64,000 bases of DNA from Eutreptiella sp. 'Long Island Sound 2002' (taxonomy: Eukaryota > Euglenozoa > Euglenophyceae > Eutreptiales > Eutreptiaceae). Within the stretch, counting starts at the first letter, position 1. Each line of letters starts with the position of its first letter. Both the position numbers and the translations under genes were made by a program. This document shows, one piece after another, positions 26,861 through 39,433 of the stretch. The stretch is taken from assembly GCA_964036045.1 (NCBI GenBank), contig OZ038385.1, positions 21,046,720 through 21,110,719 on the forward strand. Direction: 5' to 3'. Below the pieces are notes generated by a model, which saw only the letters and a list, made by a program, of their open reading frames with translations, searched no databases and was not told where the DNA came from.

Positions 26861-29800
26861 GTTTGTCAATTGGCATGAGTGAATGTAGACGTACTTTTAC
26901 AGAACAACTAGGTTTGGTGCATGTAGGGGTTGCACACCACAAGTATTTGCAAATTTAAACACAATTTGGGTATGCAAACAAATGTAGCCCCAACATCCAA
27001 GTAATAGGAAGGAACCGGGAGGGGGGGGGGGTTGGGGGGGGGAATCTTGGGGGATGGTACGCGGGGGCAGGCAGATGACATTGGTGTGAATGACAAACCG
27101 CCTCCAAGGGTAATAGTCGCATGCAGCACATGGTGTGAGGGTGCCATACAACATTGCACACATGTAGTTTGTGGTATTGTGCTAAAAACTGGTGATTTTT
27201 GGTTTTTTTTGGGGGGTGCGGCACGATTAGGGCTACCAAGGTGGCTGCCCGGTAGGGGTGCTGCACAATAGGGCGGCAATCACAATTTAGGCACTTTACG
27301 TTGTATCATATCCAGGGGTTGTGAGAAGCAAGGGTCAAATGAATTCGCTATATTTTGCCGGGCTTTTCTTTTTATGGCGTCAAGGACCATGAAAAGAAAA
27401 ATGTTGGCACATCGAAACCATTGTGTTGCTACTTTGTGTACATTATCTGCATGGCAATTGGGGGCTAGAAGCGGCAAGTAAGCTGAAAAATAGTTCATCT
27501 TAAGCAAGAACAAAAGCAAATCTTCCCTCCAATAGCGACAATAGCCCCCCGGAAAAGGTGATGGCAAAGGCGATGAGAAAAGCAATGGCAGAGGCTAAGG
27601 TCAACATGGAAATGGAATAAAAAAAAAGACCTACCATGTCTTTCTTGGGGCCCTTTAATTACTCCCTTCAGTCCAATTGAGCCCCCCTCTGTACATCTTA
27701 AGTTCGACCGAAGCTCAAGTAAATTTAGCAAACTTGAAACGAAATTGGCCTTTGAATTTGAACTTGCCAACTCAGCCTTTGTCCCTACAACGTGATCTCT
27801 GTAATACGAATATCATTCCACGGCCCAGCGATATTCCTAGTCATGTACTAGCGTAGCCCTCCATTACGTTATCATATATGCTTATCTTTTGAGAAGCAAT
27901 TTCAGCCTGCATATTCTTAAATCCTTGCTGGAGCATGGAGCAGCCACACTATGATACAAACATTTGTAACATTTTTGAGAAACCTTGGAGCATTGTTTTC
28001 AACATTTGCCAAACAACCTTGCAAACCATCATTGCAAATGCAGAAACTCAACAAACACCATTTGTCAAAAACCCAATTACCTTTGCCAATGAAACAGTTT
28101 GAAAAAAAAAACTATGACAACTATGTTTTCAAAAATGCCATAAATCACACCTTAAAGTCGATCCTGCCATTTTTTTTACCCTCAAATCTACTTTAAGATT
28201 TGTTCTGGTACAGTTTTGGTCGGTCCTACCATCATTGTTTTCAGTGTGGCACATTGGGAAAAAGTGGTACACACCCCATTCCTTTGCCATGCAAATACTT
28301 TGTAGCCAAACGGGCAGACACGGTGCCCAACTAGCAGCTGCAGCATATCCTATTCCAACACAATTTGCTCAGCAAAGCAACATCTTAAAAAAAGGATTTC
28401 CTTATGGCAATGTTTCAGGATTGAAAACCACCCCTAAACGTCAGCCACATTTCTATTTTCAAACCACAGATTTTCATCAACACTCTTGCCTAAACTCCTC
28501 ACTGTGTCACTCTACCACCACCAGAAACACTACCTATTTGCTCCCCCCCCGCGGATGCACGCTGAAATTCAGGAGAACAAGAGGTCAGACGGGCTCCCAT
28601 GCTTAGACAAGTGCTTGCGCGCGATGCGCAGTGCCAAAGTAATGTATGTCGCCAAAAACCTCCCCATACTTCACCCGAAGCACAATTGTTGCAACCCCGC
28701 ATATATACAGTGTGGTGATGGAGCTCCATCAACATAATATATTCACTTTTTGTCAACAAAATCTGTTCCAGTGTCTTGTACATGATGAAAGACAACCGCG
28801 TCACATTACATATTTGACCACCAAAACCGTGGTCAGAAAAAACCAGGAAAACGACAGTCAAACAGGCTCCCGTGCTGGACAAGGCAGTGCTTGTGCAAAA
28901 AGAGGGGGGGGGGGGACCCCATCCTCACCCTCAGCTGCATCCCCTGCCCAACTACTAGCAGCACTCTGCTTGCCCAGTACACACCACAACAACAAATGCA
29001 TTCCAGAAACACAACTTATGTTTCCATTTGCAAAAACACAGGGCAGACCTGTCCAACAACATGTTGGAGTGCTAAAAATTAAGGTGCCCTGCAACCAACT
29101 TGAAACCATACATGGGACAAAACATGGATGCAAAGATGGATTTTTCAAAATTGAAGCATTCAGACTGCCCATTGTAACACGTTGTTGGCACTAACACTAA
29201 CACTAACACTAGCAGCAAATGTACAGCCCCTTCACACAGAACTGAAAACGAAACACATGCTGAAACATTAATGGCATGGCACCAAAAAAAGGAGGGCCCA
29301 CAATGCAGACAACCTCTAAAAATGGAACGGCACATTACTTGTCCTTCCGCTGTTATCCTAGCCCTGGAATCTGCAGTCTTGTGTGTTCCACCACTAGCAA
29401 AGATGAGAACAGATAATAAGCAGGCATGGATGATGGGAGCCACAGAGCAAAAAAAAAAAAACAACTACAGTCAACAGGACCCAACATGCTTGGGAATTGG
29501 TGTCAAAGCAGGGTTAAAAAGCATTAAAAAATGGGCACTATATCGACTTGTATGGATTATGAAAACGGAAAAACAGCAGCCAAATATGTTTCCACCAGGA
29601 GGGGTACCAGGGTAGACAACAGCGAAAATGAGTATTTGTTAATTGTCAACCATGTGTCCAAAGCACAAACCCTTCACAGTCAGCAAAGCGGATTCTGCTG
29701 TACCCATGTAAAAGAAAATTTTGATAAACATCAAACATGCTGGACCATGGCACACAGATTAGCGACATTGTTGACAACAATATCTATTGGTGGGTTCCAT

Positions 29801-30539
29801 AGTGAAGCAGAAAACAAGTTGCAATCATAATATTCAATTCCTGGCTGAGATACTCAGCAGCACCATAATAATTCAGTGAAAATTGGGGTCACTGGCAGCA
29901 CAAGTAATGCCAGTAACCATTGTTGGTGGAAAATGTGTGGAAAATAGGCTCAATTAGGGAAATTAAATTCTGTAGCTCTCTCTCCACAGACAAATGACTG
30001 ATCCAGACACACACATACACACACGCGCACGCACATTGTCCAAAAACCCAAAATCCAACAGGCGATGGTACGTGTCAGTATAGGAGCAGAATAGTATACA
30101 AAAGGGTGGACGCAGAGTTCCCCTGTTTGACAGAGCCATCCACCAGATGCTGACTGGAATCAACTCACGCGGAGGCACGTAACAGAAAATGACATCCAAA
30201 GCCTGTCCACTGCCTGATGGAGTTCACAAGAATGGCAACTCAGCAACACAGCGGGCTGGGTGGGACAACACTGCAGGGAAATGCAGTGGGGAAAGGGTGG
30301 CCGGAAGCTTGAGGGCGCATCTGAGTTTAACAAGGATATGCTTAAACCAGTGAGGGGCTGCAAAGCACACACAAAGACACACACAACCGCTACAACAAAT
30401 TTTCCATGAATGTTCTGCTGCCTTGCTGCACCTTGACCCCCCCCCCCCCCCGGGAAAAACTCATTTGGGTACAGTCTGTGCTCACATCAGATTATCTTGT
30501 CACCTTGTAATGTTGGACAGCGCTGTGCCATGTGTGGTG
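26861..30539. other. Non-coding stretch, no gene seen
   Basis: No frame looks coding on either strand. It contains G runs at about 27020-27042 and 28906-28916, AT-rich tracts, a short ACTAAC repeat at about 29190-29212, and a CA-type microsatellite at 30004-30035. Confidence 0.5.
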
Positions 30540-30732
30540 CGCACAGGGGTGGGAAACCGTCCCTCCACCCTGTGCTGGTGCGCCAAGAGGTGGAGAATCC
30601 ATCTCTCCGCCCTGTGCAGGTGTGCACAGGGGTGCGGAATCCGACCTTCGTCTGGTACTGATGCGCAAAGTGGTGGGGAATCCCTCCCTCTGCCCTGTGC
30701 TGGTGTGCACAGGAAACCGTCACTCCACCGTG
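30540..30732. repeat. 42-bp minisatellite, about 4.5 units
   Basis: Units run from a CGCACAGGG-like start to CCCTGTGCTGGTG, with 42-bp spacing (30540, 30581, 30623, 30665, 30707). The period is a multiple of three, which gives parallel open frames on both strands. These are artefacts. Confidence 0.7.
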
Positions 30733-32001
30733 CTAATTTCTCTGAGGCCACAAATATGACAAGAAGGGCATGACTACAGCCAGGGTTAAAGTAAAAGGTA
30801 AAAGAGAACGTGAAAACTATTTGAGTTAGCAGTCCCCTGTCCGGTTGCGCATTTCCTGAGCAGCAGCAACTCCAATTGAAATGTGCTGAAATTAAACATG
30901 GTTCCCGATCCACAACTTTTTGTTGCTTCCTACTAGTTCTGGTCACGGCTGGACATCACTCCCAGTACTATCGCTGCCTGTGAGTGGTGCAGCTCACAGA
31001 CCCAGTGGACTGCGCCCAGGTGGGGCATAGCCCTGTGCCGCAATCACAGGCTTGAGGTAAGTGGCACGGTACTGCAGGATATTGTACGGTCCATCGGGTG
31101 ATGATGGGGAGCTCTGCGGATACCGACACACCAGCACCGCCACGATAGCGCACACAGCAGTCATGATGCCAGGGTGGACTGCCCCACCAGCCCAGTACTG
31201 CACCACCACCCAATATTGTGCCTCCTGACCAGAACAGTGGTTTGCTGTGGGCAGAGTAGACGGGGGCTTTGGGATATGATTCACTATCCCCTATGCTGTG
31301 CTGCATGGCACCCCCTCAATGTACTCCCCAGCCTTTGGAGGGGGGTTTGGAGTGACGCCTGGATGTATTGCTGTCTGAAGCTGGCAGCACCAATTGGCTT
31401 CTCACCACTTCCGCTTGCCCTTTGCTAGAACCCTTTCCCTCCGTAGGCAGCGGTGCCTATCGGCCTCTCACCACCTTGTACCCTTCCTCTCCCTGCCCGG
31501 CCTTTGGAGGGGCGGTGTTGCTGCACGGTTCATGTCTGTTTTTTTCCTTCACTGGTGACAATTTTCAAATTAATGCATTGCTGGATGCTTTGAGAATTTG
31601 CTGTGCTTAGTTGCCTTCCCCACAGGGTGCACATTGATTGGGGCAATGCTCAATGCTTTTTTTTTTTGCTTCAAGAACAGCCCCATTTTTCTCCCTAATT
31701 TTTCTGGCAAAAAAATCACCTGCAAGCAAGACATAAAGCCTTCACCCGCAGTGGATGATGAATGTACAAAAAAATTGGCCATCAAATGCCGGCATTGGCA
31801 GTCAAATGCTGGCAGTCGGCCGTCCTCAGTGGGAAAAAACAGCATCTCATGAGAGGACAGCATTGTATAAAAATTGGTGGAGTGACCCTGGATTGCACCC
31901 AGGCCCCCCATTTCATGCAGGGTGGTGTAATCCCAAGGGCGGGCACTGTCATACTCCACACTTCGCACCACTCCACACACACACACACACAGTAACAGTT
32001 T
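30733..32001. other. Non-coding stretch with part of a dispersed repeat
   Basis: No gene seen. 31333-31495 resembles 44363-44518 (shared GACGCCTG, GCTGTCT.AAGCTGGCAGCA, TAGGCAGCGGTGCC). A T run occurs at 31662 and CA repeats at 31975-31990. Confidence 0.5.
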
Positions 32002-32182
32002 CCCCAATGCTTCAAAGCGCAGGACAAATCAGAAGTGGCCCACAAATGGGCGGATTGGCTACATAACCCCTGCCATTTGGCGGGGGTCCCCCAACGCTTC
32101 AAAGCGGGGGATAAAATCAGAAGTGGCCCACAAATAGGCGGATTGGCTTTATAACCCCTGACCCAACGCTTGAGAGCGGGAA
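32002..32182. repeat. Short tandem repeat, about 86-bp unit
   Basis: CCCAA(T/C)GCTTCAAAGCG followed by ATCAGAAGTGGCCCACAAAT and GGCGGATTGGCT occurs twice, with a third partial unit at 32161. Confidence 0.65.
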
Positions 32183-34274
32183 ATAGGAGTCCTTAACCCC
32201 AACTTTTTTAACTAACTTTTTTACTTAGTAGAAAATTTTTTACTAAGTTTGTTTTGCTAAGTAGATTTTTTTTTGTTTTTTTCAACTAAAATTTTCACTT
32301 TACCTTACTTTTTTTCTTCACTAAATAAAGTACTTAGTAAAAAACCCACCGGCAGAGGAAGAACTTAGTAACTAGATGTTGTTTTTGCTAAATTTTGAAA
32401 CTTATTAAGAATTTAATTGAAAAAAAAATTTATTTACTAAGTTTTACTACAGACCCTGTGAAGGGCAGGAAGGAGGCCTCATACAAAAGCTGGGGGCTGT
32501 GTGGTAGCTGCGCCAGTTGCGCCCCTACGGTTGACTACATTGACAGGTTCATGTGGCCAGCAGCGCACCTCATGGTTTTTGTGGTGCCATTCCCCCTGCT
32601 ACTATCACAAACCTGTGTATTGGCCATGGGTACACTCAGAAACAACTTTTTGGGCATCATTGTATGCCTGTGGTAACCTTGTACCCCAGACTCTATCCTT
32701 AAATCAAAATTGGATGATTGTGTTCATAAAATATTCGCCATTTGCGTGCAACCATTCGACCAGGAAGCTGAAAAATGCATGCAACAGGCACTGAATCTGT
32801 ACCAGAAATTGCATCGGGTCAATATCACTCACACAGCAACCTCGGTGTGCACCGAAGGCGTTCGAGGAAAAATTTTGGCGCCACTGAGAAACGTCCCAGA
32901 ACCCCGCTCCTCGGCCGACCTAGAGCAGAGGTGGCGGGGGGGGGGGGTTATTGGAATGAAAACTGACACACAGCCCTTAGGGGGATATTGGGTCCCATGA
33001 AAGCTGGCTGGGTGCTGTGTAATGCAATTGGTGTCCAGTCTGTCGTGTGACCTGTTGTTACTCATTGAGGACAGATGTGTCCACAAAGAGTTGGGGAGGA
33101 AAAGCACAACTGTACACGTCAGATTGGAATGGCGGTCCCACAGTGCACCATTGTACCATCCCTACGCCCATAGCGTCCTTGTCCCTCCCCTACAGACACT
33201 CGCAGAGGCTTTACATGCTGTTTCAGGCTCTGAAATACCCAGACCAGGTGGATGGTAATATACCCAGCAACGTACCCATAATGTACCCGACACCAAGAAA
33301 AAAGGGAGGGAACGGGGAGAAATGGGGGGGGGGGGGGAATGGGGTGAAATGGGGGGTGGTGTGGGCAAATAACAAAAATTGTGGGGCTAGGTGGAGTGGA
33401 TTAGAAAAAATGGGACTAGTTTTTCCACAGCACGGAAACTTGCTTAAAGCTTGGTGGTACAACCTGTCCCCGGCGTCTGGGCATGGTGCGAGTAGGGCTT
33501 TCCCAGAACCAGAACCACAACAACACAAAGCAACACATTGCTGAATTTGACTACTTTACAATACTATTGTAATGGAGCAAAACGGCAGCATGATGTGTCT
33601 CCTCTTTCATGTCCTGGTGGCGTTCATCACAGACCCACTTCAGTGAAGAAAAGCAACGCTCAACATCACAAGAGGTGGCTGGAACAGCCACGATGCGGCG
33701 TACAATAGCACAACAAGCGCTGTGGGAAGCCCGGCCCGCCCACCCGCGACAAGACCCGGCGGGGTAGTGCTAGTGGTATACGTGGTACTAGCAGTTGTGG
33801 TGGTGGTAGCATATCTACCATTGTACCATCTCGCTTGTTTCATTTTCTAAACCGCTGACACCATTTAATAGACCTACGTCCTATTCTCTGACAATACCTA
33901 ATCAGCACCATTGACGGATAAATATACTCGGTTCATAAGTCTCGTTCATGGGATGTACCTAATGCTATTAAATGACACCTTGTTTAATGAATGAATTTCA
34001 GTGCATATTTCATGCTATTATCACATCACCAAAATTGTGCGGCACCAAGAATATCAACGCATGCTACACCAGCTATGCACAACATCTCCTTTTGCCTCTT
34101 TGCAATCAAGGAAAAAAAAATACAGAACAAGAAAATAACACATCGAGCAACAGTAGTTTACCTATTTTACACAAGGCAAAAGCGAAGAACAACAAAAGAC
34201 AAAAAAGAATAAAGGATAACCCTATTGATGTCATTAGCTTTGTGACTGGGCTTGGGAAGGACTCGCTATGCTCC
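32183..34274. other. Non-coding stretch, AT-rich at left
   Basis: 32196-32455 is strongly AT-rich, with repeated ACTTAGTA/TACTAAGT motifs. G runs occur at about 32937-32948 and 33326-33338. No gene is supported. Confidence 0.5.
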
Positions 34275-34566
34275 TCCTTCCCAAGCCTACAAAGGCCGAA
34301 AGCATCAGAAATTTCGCTGCGTACCAACAAGTACACGTTTTATTACACTGATTTTAGTTGAAAACCATGATTAAAAACCTGATTTTCAGGCAAAATGAGT
34401 GGAAGGTGGCCTATAACCGGTCCTTCCCAAGCCTACAAAGGCCGAAAGCATCAGAAATTTCGCTGCGTACCAACAAGTACACGTTTTATTACACTGATTT
34501 TAGTTGAAAACCATGATTAAAAACCTGATTTTCAGGCAAAATGAGTGGAAGGTGGCCTACCACCGG
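34275..34566. repeat. Recent 146-bp tandem duplication
   Basis: 34275-34420 and 34421-34566 are almost identical (two substitutions seen, near the end of each unit). Confidence 0.85.
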
Positions 34567-36600
34567 TCCCCATATCTCGTTACAATACCTCTTCAACTTT
34601 TCAACGAGCCCAAGGGTTCGTTTCAAGTCAACGGTATGATGGAGAACGACCTCCGACAAATGGGACCATGAACTCCAAATTGCTACTTTTCACAAAAATG
34701 CAAAACCCCCATGCTTATAACTTCAGGCCAACGGGGGTTGAATGGGCAAACAATTGGTCTTTTGCATTCTTCTAGGTCCAAATAACTCCCTTATGCTTGG
34801 TTGAGGACTTGGTACCCTACGTGCTTCCAACCTGACTACGTGCCGACGGGTACACGTTTTGACGTAGCAGGGTATGCACAACATATGCCTTATTTTACCT
34901 AAAAACGACCACCAAAGATGCCATTTTGGCGAAAAATGGCTGTGAGACGGCCTGTGGCGGGTCCTATTATCCTTTTAGGACTTGTTCTCAGCTTTCAAAC
35001 GAGCCCAACACTTTGCTTCAACTCCACGGTATGTTGGAGAACGAGCTGCGACGAATGGACCCACAGACCGAAAATGTCCATTTTTGACCAGAATGCGAAA
35101 CCCCCGGCTGATATATCTAGGGGCTTTTGGGGGTACACCAAGCAAACTAGTGGCCATTCCCCTCCCTCTAGGTCCAAACTACTCAAATATGCTTGGTTGA
35201 AGTCCCACGGAAGCATGGGGATGCAACTGGAATACCGGGGGGGAGACCCATGATTTTGGTACGTTGGTGTTGTGACAGCTCCCAAAAACCCAGCTTAAAA
35301 AGCACGTATCTTTGAGTTTTTGCCCCCGTGTGCTCTCTATAGAGGCCATAGGGCCGTAACATTGCTTATACCCGTTCCATGGGACCGATGCGGGACTAGT
35401 TTGCACAAAGGTTCAATCCCTAGGCCGGGATATAGCACTTTGACAAGGTTGTACAATGGAGACAGCAACCTTATCTAAGTACTGTTTTTTCTACCTTTTT
35501 TAACCTTCTTTTAGGCATCAAGAGGAGGCTAGAGGGGTCAACCTTGGGGATTTTCACATCATTTGGGTGCAAATGAAGTTGCATTGTCACTTGGTTCGTT
35601 GCTAGACCCTCGTGGTTTTGCTACAACAGGCCTACGAAACAGGCCAAAATGGCCAAACTGAGCCAACTGTATCAAAACTTGAAAAAATCATATCTTTGGC
35701 CTACCGGCTCGAATTTTGATAAACCGAAAGCTAAATCTGGGTAGTTTTTGACGCTGAACACGAATATTGAGTCAAAATCTCGGCGTCGAACACGCTGCTG
35801 GCGAAAATTGACGAGTGAAACAGTGATTCGTGCAGTTTTGCGAAAATCCGATTTTACAGCCTTTTTTGGGCTTTAAAACCCTTCACATTCATGGTCTGAA
35901 ATCGAATTTTCGTCAACTCTAGCTAGGTGCTCGGTTGGACAGGACAAATGTCGGCGACAGCCACTGGTCACGCGTGCGCGCCGATTTTTGACCAGAAATC
36001 CGGATTCTGGCCAGTAAAAAAAAAAGCCCGACTATGGTTTTGTAGGGCCCGACCTACCATCCATAAATGTCCTTTCGGTTCGTCCGGAACTTCGTCCGTT
36101 GCCAACAGTAACGTAGGGCCAATCCGGCGGGATAATCATCGGGGTCAGCTTTACAGCTGAGCGTCGCTGGCGGCCGTGGAGGCCCCTCCCCCGCGGCCGG
36201 ACAGCGTTCGGCGCGCCTTGCGGCCTAGAGGCAACAAACACAGGGTCTCAAACATTCGCTCCCACCAATCCGTCCCACTCCACTTGAAGTGCTGGAGCAA
36301 TGTCACATGTGCGGAAGAGGCATTTGTGGGCATTTTCTCGTGGGTATAAATCCTATGTGGAGATTGGGAGTGGTGCACAAGGGAGTATGGTCTTACCACC
36401 CCATGGTTATCCTATCCCCATACCTTCCCCCCCATTTCCCCCCCATTTTTCCTCGGGAGCTTTCACCAATGCACGCCCCCCCCCCAGCCTTGCTGCCAAT
36501 CAAAACCTTGTTTTTTGACCTTTCCAGCCACAAAATTCCCCATTTTTCAACCAAGCATTCAAAATTTCCCTTTACCCCATTTCCCCTAAATCAGCCCATT
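34567..36600. other. Non-coding stretch with a diverged repeat pair
   Basis: About 34590-34715 aligns with about 34985-35105 (CAACG/AAACGAGCCCAA, CGGTATG.TGGAGAACGA, AATGC.AAACCCCC). The preceding GGTGGCCTACCACCGG also has a counterpart at 34950. Beyond 35300 I see no gene. Confidence 0.45.
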
Positions 36601-38444
36601 TCGAGGATAAGTGCATGGCAATGTTGCGGAAACGGGTATTTCTGAGGCATGGGGTTTCCATGCCTCTCTGCAGCACGGGCCCACTTGCAGGCAGGTGCAT
36701 ACTGCGGCTGCAGCCAGCATTGCAGCCCAAAACAAGAGTGCACCTTCCTGTTGCCACATGGGAACCAAAAATGGAATCCCAGAATTGAAGGTTGAGACAA
36801 AAGCTGCTGAGCCTAGCAAACAACAGTGCCTCATACCAGAACAGTTGCAAGACTGCACAGCATAGCCAAGTATGAAGCACCCTCTGTGGACCGCAGCACC
36901 AAGGCCGTCACAACTATCAGCAAAGACTGGATGCCCCAATGGAGGGAATATGCAGGTATGACCTCTGGGGTACAGCCACTCTTTCCTGCAAAAGTAAAGG
37001 CAGATGCAAATAGTGTGGTGTGGACAGGGCATAGCTTGGATTGAGCAGACAGCAGAGGGGCGTGAGACCTAATTCATTTGAGAAAATGGATTTGAAAGAC
37101 AAACAGACAACATACTCTTGTGACTGAAATAGAGTGAAAAAATGGCGAAAGCAAACAAATCAAGGGTTGGGTGGCTCCCTGGGAGGGTGCAGCGCGTCCG
37201 AGCGACCTCCACCCCCCTCCCAGGGGCACCAGTCCCCTATCTGCGCTTGTGCGATCAGAAGGCTGAGCCAGTTCATGAGATTCAGGGCAGATAAAATGAC
37301 AGCGAGAGGGGGGGGTTCACGGATTGAGCAACTTTGCTCATTTGTGGGATTGGGGTTTGGCTAGGAAGATTGGTTGTGGTGGTGCACTTTATATGCTGTT
37401 GCATTCGGAGGGAGGTCCATAAACCTCCCCCCGGACTGCAAGCGAAGCAGGAATGGGGATCCCTGTTGAAGCAGCAGATTATGGAGTTAAGCAGCAAAGT
37501 GGAGGAGCTGCATGATTGTCCAGGAACCCATGTACGGTGTCTCTGAGCTTTGTCATGGAGGATGGAGTGTCAAAGCAGGTGTCAAACCTGGCACCAGGTG
37601 CCACCTCATTGGCGTCCGCGCGCACTGTCTGCAGGGGTTGAGGGGTACATGGGCTGCCTGTGAGGCAATGGTGTTGTCAATGAAAAGTGGTTGCACATCA
37701 CCGCCACCTTGCGCACCGTTGACAAAAGTTTGACCCTTCTGCCCTGCCTTTCCAAGCTAGTTTTCCAAGATAGTCCCTCTGGGGGGGGGGGGGGGTTCTG
37801 CACAGCGCACAGTGCCCAATATTAAATTAGCTTTCCCATGACAACCCTCAAAACCATCCACCACCAGGGAAGCATACGTCCACAAAGCAAAAACAGCAGA
37901 TTCAGACAGCATTCTGGCATTTTCAGTGGGAACCATAGGTTGGTTTAACTCATTATCTGAGTTTTGGGATAAGAATCTGAGCAGTCCTGTGTCTGGGAAA
38001 CACAGTATTTACTGCGGTCACCTTCGCCATCGGGGAAAACGGGTCCAAAGTAGACTTCTTTTCGCACAGCACTGGCACAGTGCAGGGTGCCCCCAATATA
38101 TATTGGCATCAGGCCGGTAAGGGAGGGTGGTTGGTTAGTTGGTCACCATGCAGTACAAAGTGTCCAGTGCATTGTCCCTTGCGCGGCCTGCTTCTCCTTT
38201 GTCAAGAATGGCAGAGGAAATGTGCATTTTTGTGGGTGTGAGTGGAATGCCTGTCCCATGCGCTACTGACCGTTGCGGTGTCACTGCCCTGGCACCAACC
38301 CTGAATTCCAGCTGTTCGGGCAGAGTGTGCAGCTGTGCCATACTGGCATGTCCCTCAGCACACCTTTTTGCTTCACTGAAAATGATTGGATGCGAAGCCT
38401 GTGCCGGCATCAGCAAGGGAGTGGATGCAACGGCCCTTCCTCCG
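36601..38444. other. Non-coding stretch including a dispersed repeat
   Basis: 37797-38095 is the first copy of a repeat of about 300 bp (second copy 51119-51420). A G run lies at 37780-37794. A plus-strand frame near 37400-37530 reads like a short coiled coil (SLLKQQIMELSSKVEEL) but has no convincing splice context, so I do not call it. Confidence 0.45.
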
Positions 38445-38702
38445 CAGGGCTTTCCCTAAGACTAAAAACAAAAAAAAAACCCGCCGGCCTCCGGTACACT
38501 TGAACTTCCCCAGCCAGCGAGTAAGTCGGTTACTCGCCAACCACCGTTGCTTAAGCGCCAATTGCCGTTGGTCAAGCGCCAACCTCCGTAAATTGAGTGT
38601 CAACCGTCGGTCAACCGAGTCCTGCCACCAATAACCTCCGGGCCGTCCTTAGTGGGAGGGGAAAAAAAAAAAGAAAACTCTCGTTCCTAAAGGACAGCTC
38701 TG
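38445..38702. mobile_element. hAT-like MITE (258 bp)
   Basis: Ends CAGGGCTTTCCCTAAG and, inverted, CAGAGCTGTCCTTTAG are imperfect terminal inverted repeats. Flanks TTCCTCCG and TTCCTCGA are a plausible 8-bp target duplication (6 of 8). The interior holds repeated CGGT/AACCG-type words, as in the element at 43944. Confidence 0.55.
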
Positions 38703-38738
38703 TTCCTCGAGCACAGCAGCCCTGCAGCCCTGGCACAC

Positions 38739-38916
38739 CCTGGAAAACGCACTGCAGCGAGATGGTCATCTGGCTGAACAGGTCCGGGATGGAAGTTGTC
38801 TTGCCCACGTTGGGCACAAACATGACGAACCCCAGGGCAAAGATGGTGAGCATGCGGTACAGACTGGTCCACCACAAGAACCACACCAGATTCAGGTACC
38901 GCGCCTCAAAGTCCCG
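38739..38916 (-). CDS. Probable exon of an unidentified membrane protein
   Basis: 178 bp with an AG acceptor (GTGTGCACAG) before it and a GT donor (GTGTGCC) after it, open in one frame. It encodes RDFEARYLNLVWFLWW, then a hydrophobic helix through TIFALGFVMFVPNVG, then IPDLFSQMTISLQCVFQ. Third positions are markedly GC-rich compared with the flanks, which supports real coding. I do not recognise the family. A MITE lies 36 bp downstream in the presumed intron. Confidence 0.5.
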
Positions 38917-39401
38917 CTGTGCACACACATGCCCACCCATTGGGTTGGGGTGAAGGGGGAGGGTTGGGAAGCGGACTGGGCGCAGCAGGCTTCGGGTATG
39001 GAGCTATTTCGCAGGGGGGGGTGGGGGGCTCTGGGTAGTAGTGGGACAACTGTCCCACTCTCACGCAGCAAAAACAATTTTTCCGTGGCTGTTGGGGGTA
39101 GCCCAGCGGGCTGCCCACCTCTCGCAATTTCGTGATCGCACACATGTTCCAAACGGGCGTGGCAAACATGAAAGGCTTGGGTGACGCACTGTGTTTGCTA
39201 GTGCCCTCCGCCCGTCTCTTGCACAGTTGCAAGCAACCAAAAAAAAAATACAGTACACTGACAGTCTGGCCCAGGGCAGACGCTTTTAACAGCGAAATAC
39301 GGTCTTTCTGAGGCTGACATTTGGACTGGTACAGGCAGGAAGTTTCTCACAGACTTCCATCCATGGGCCTCAAACAGTCAGCAAAAGGGATGCACCCCCA
39401 A

Positions 39402-39433
<32 letters not shown>

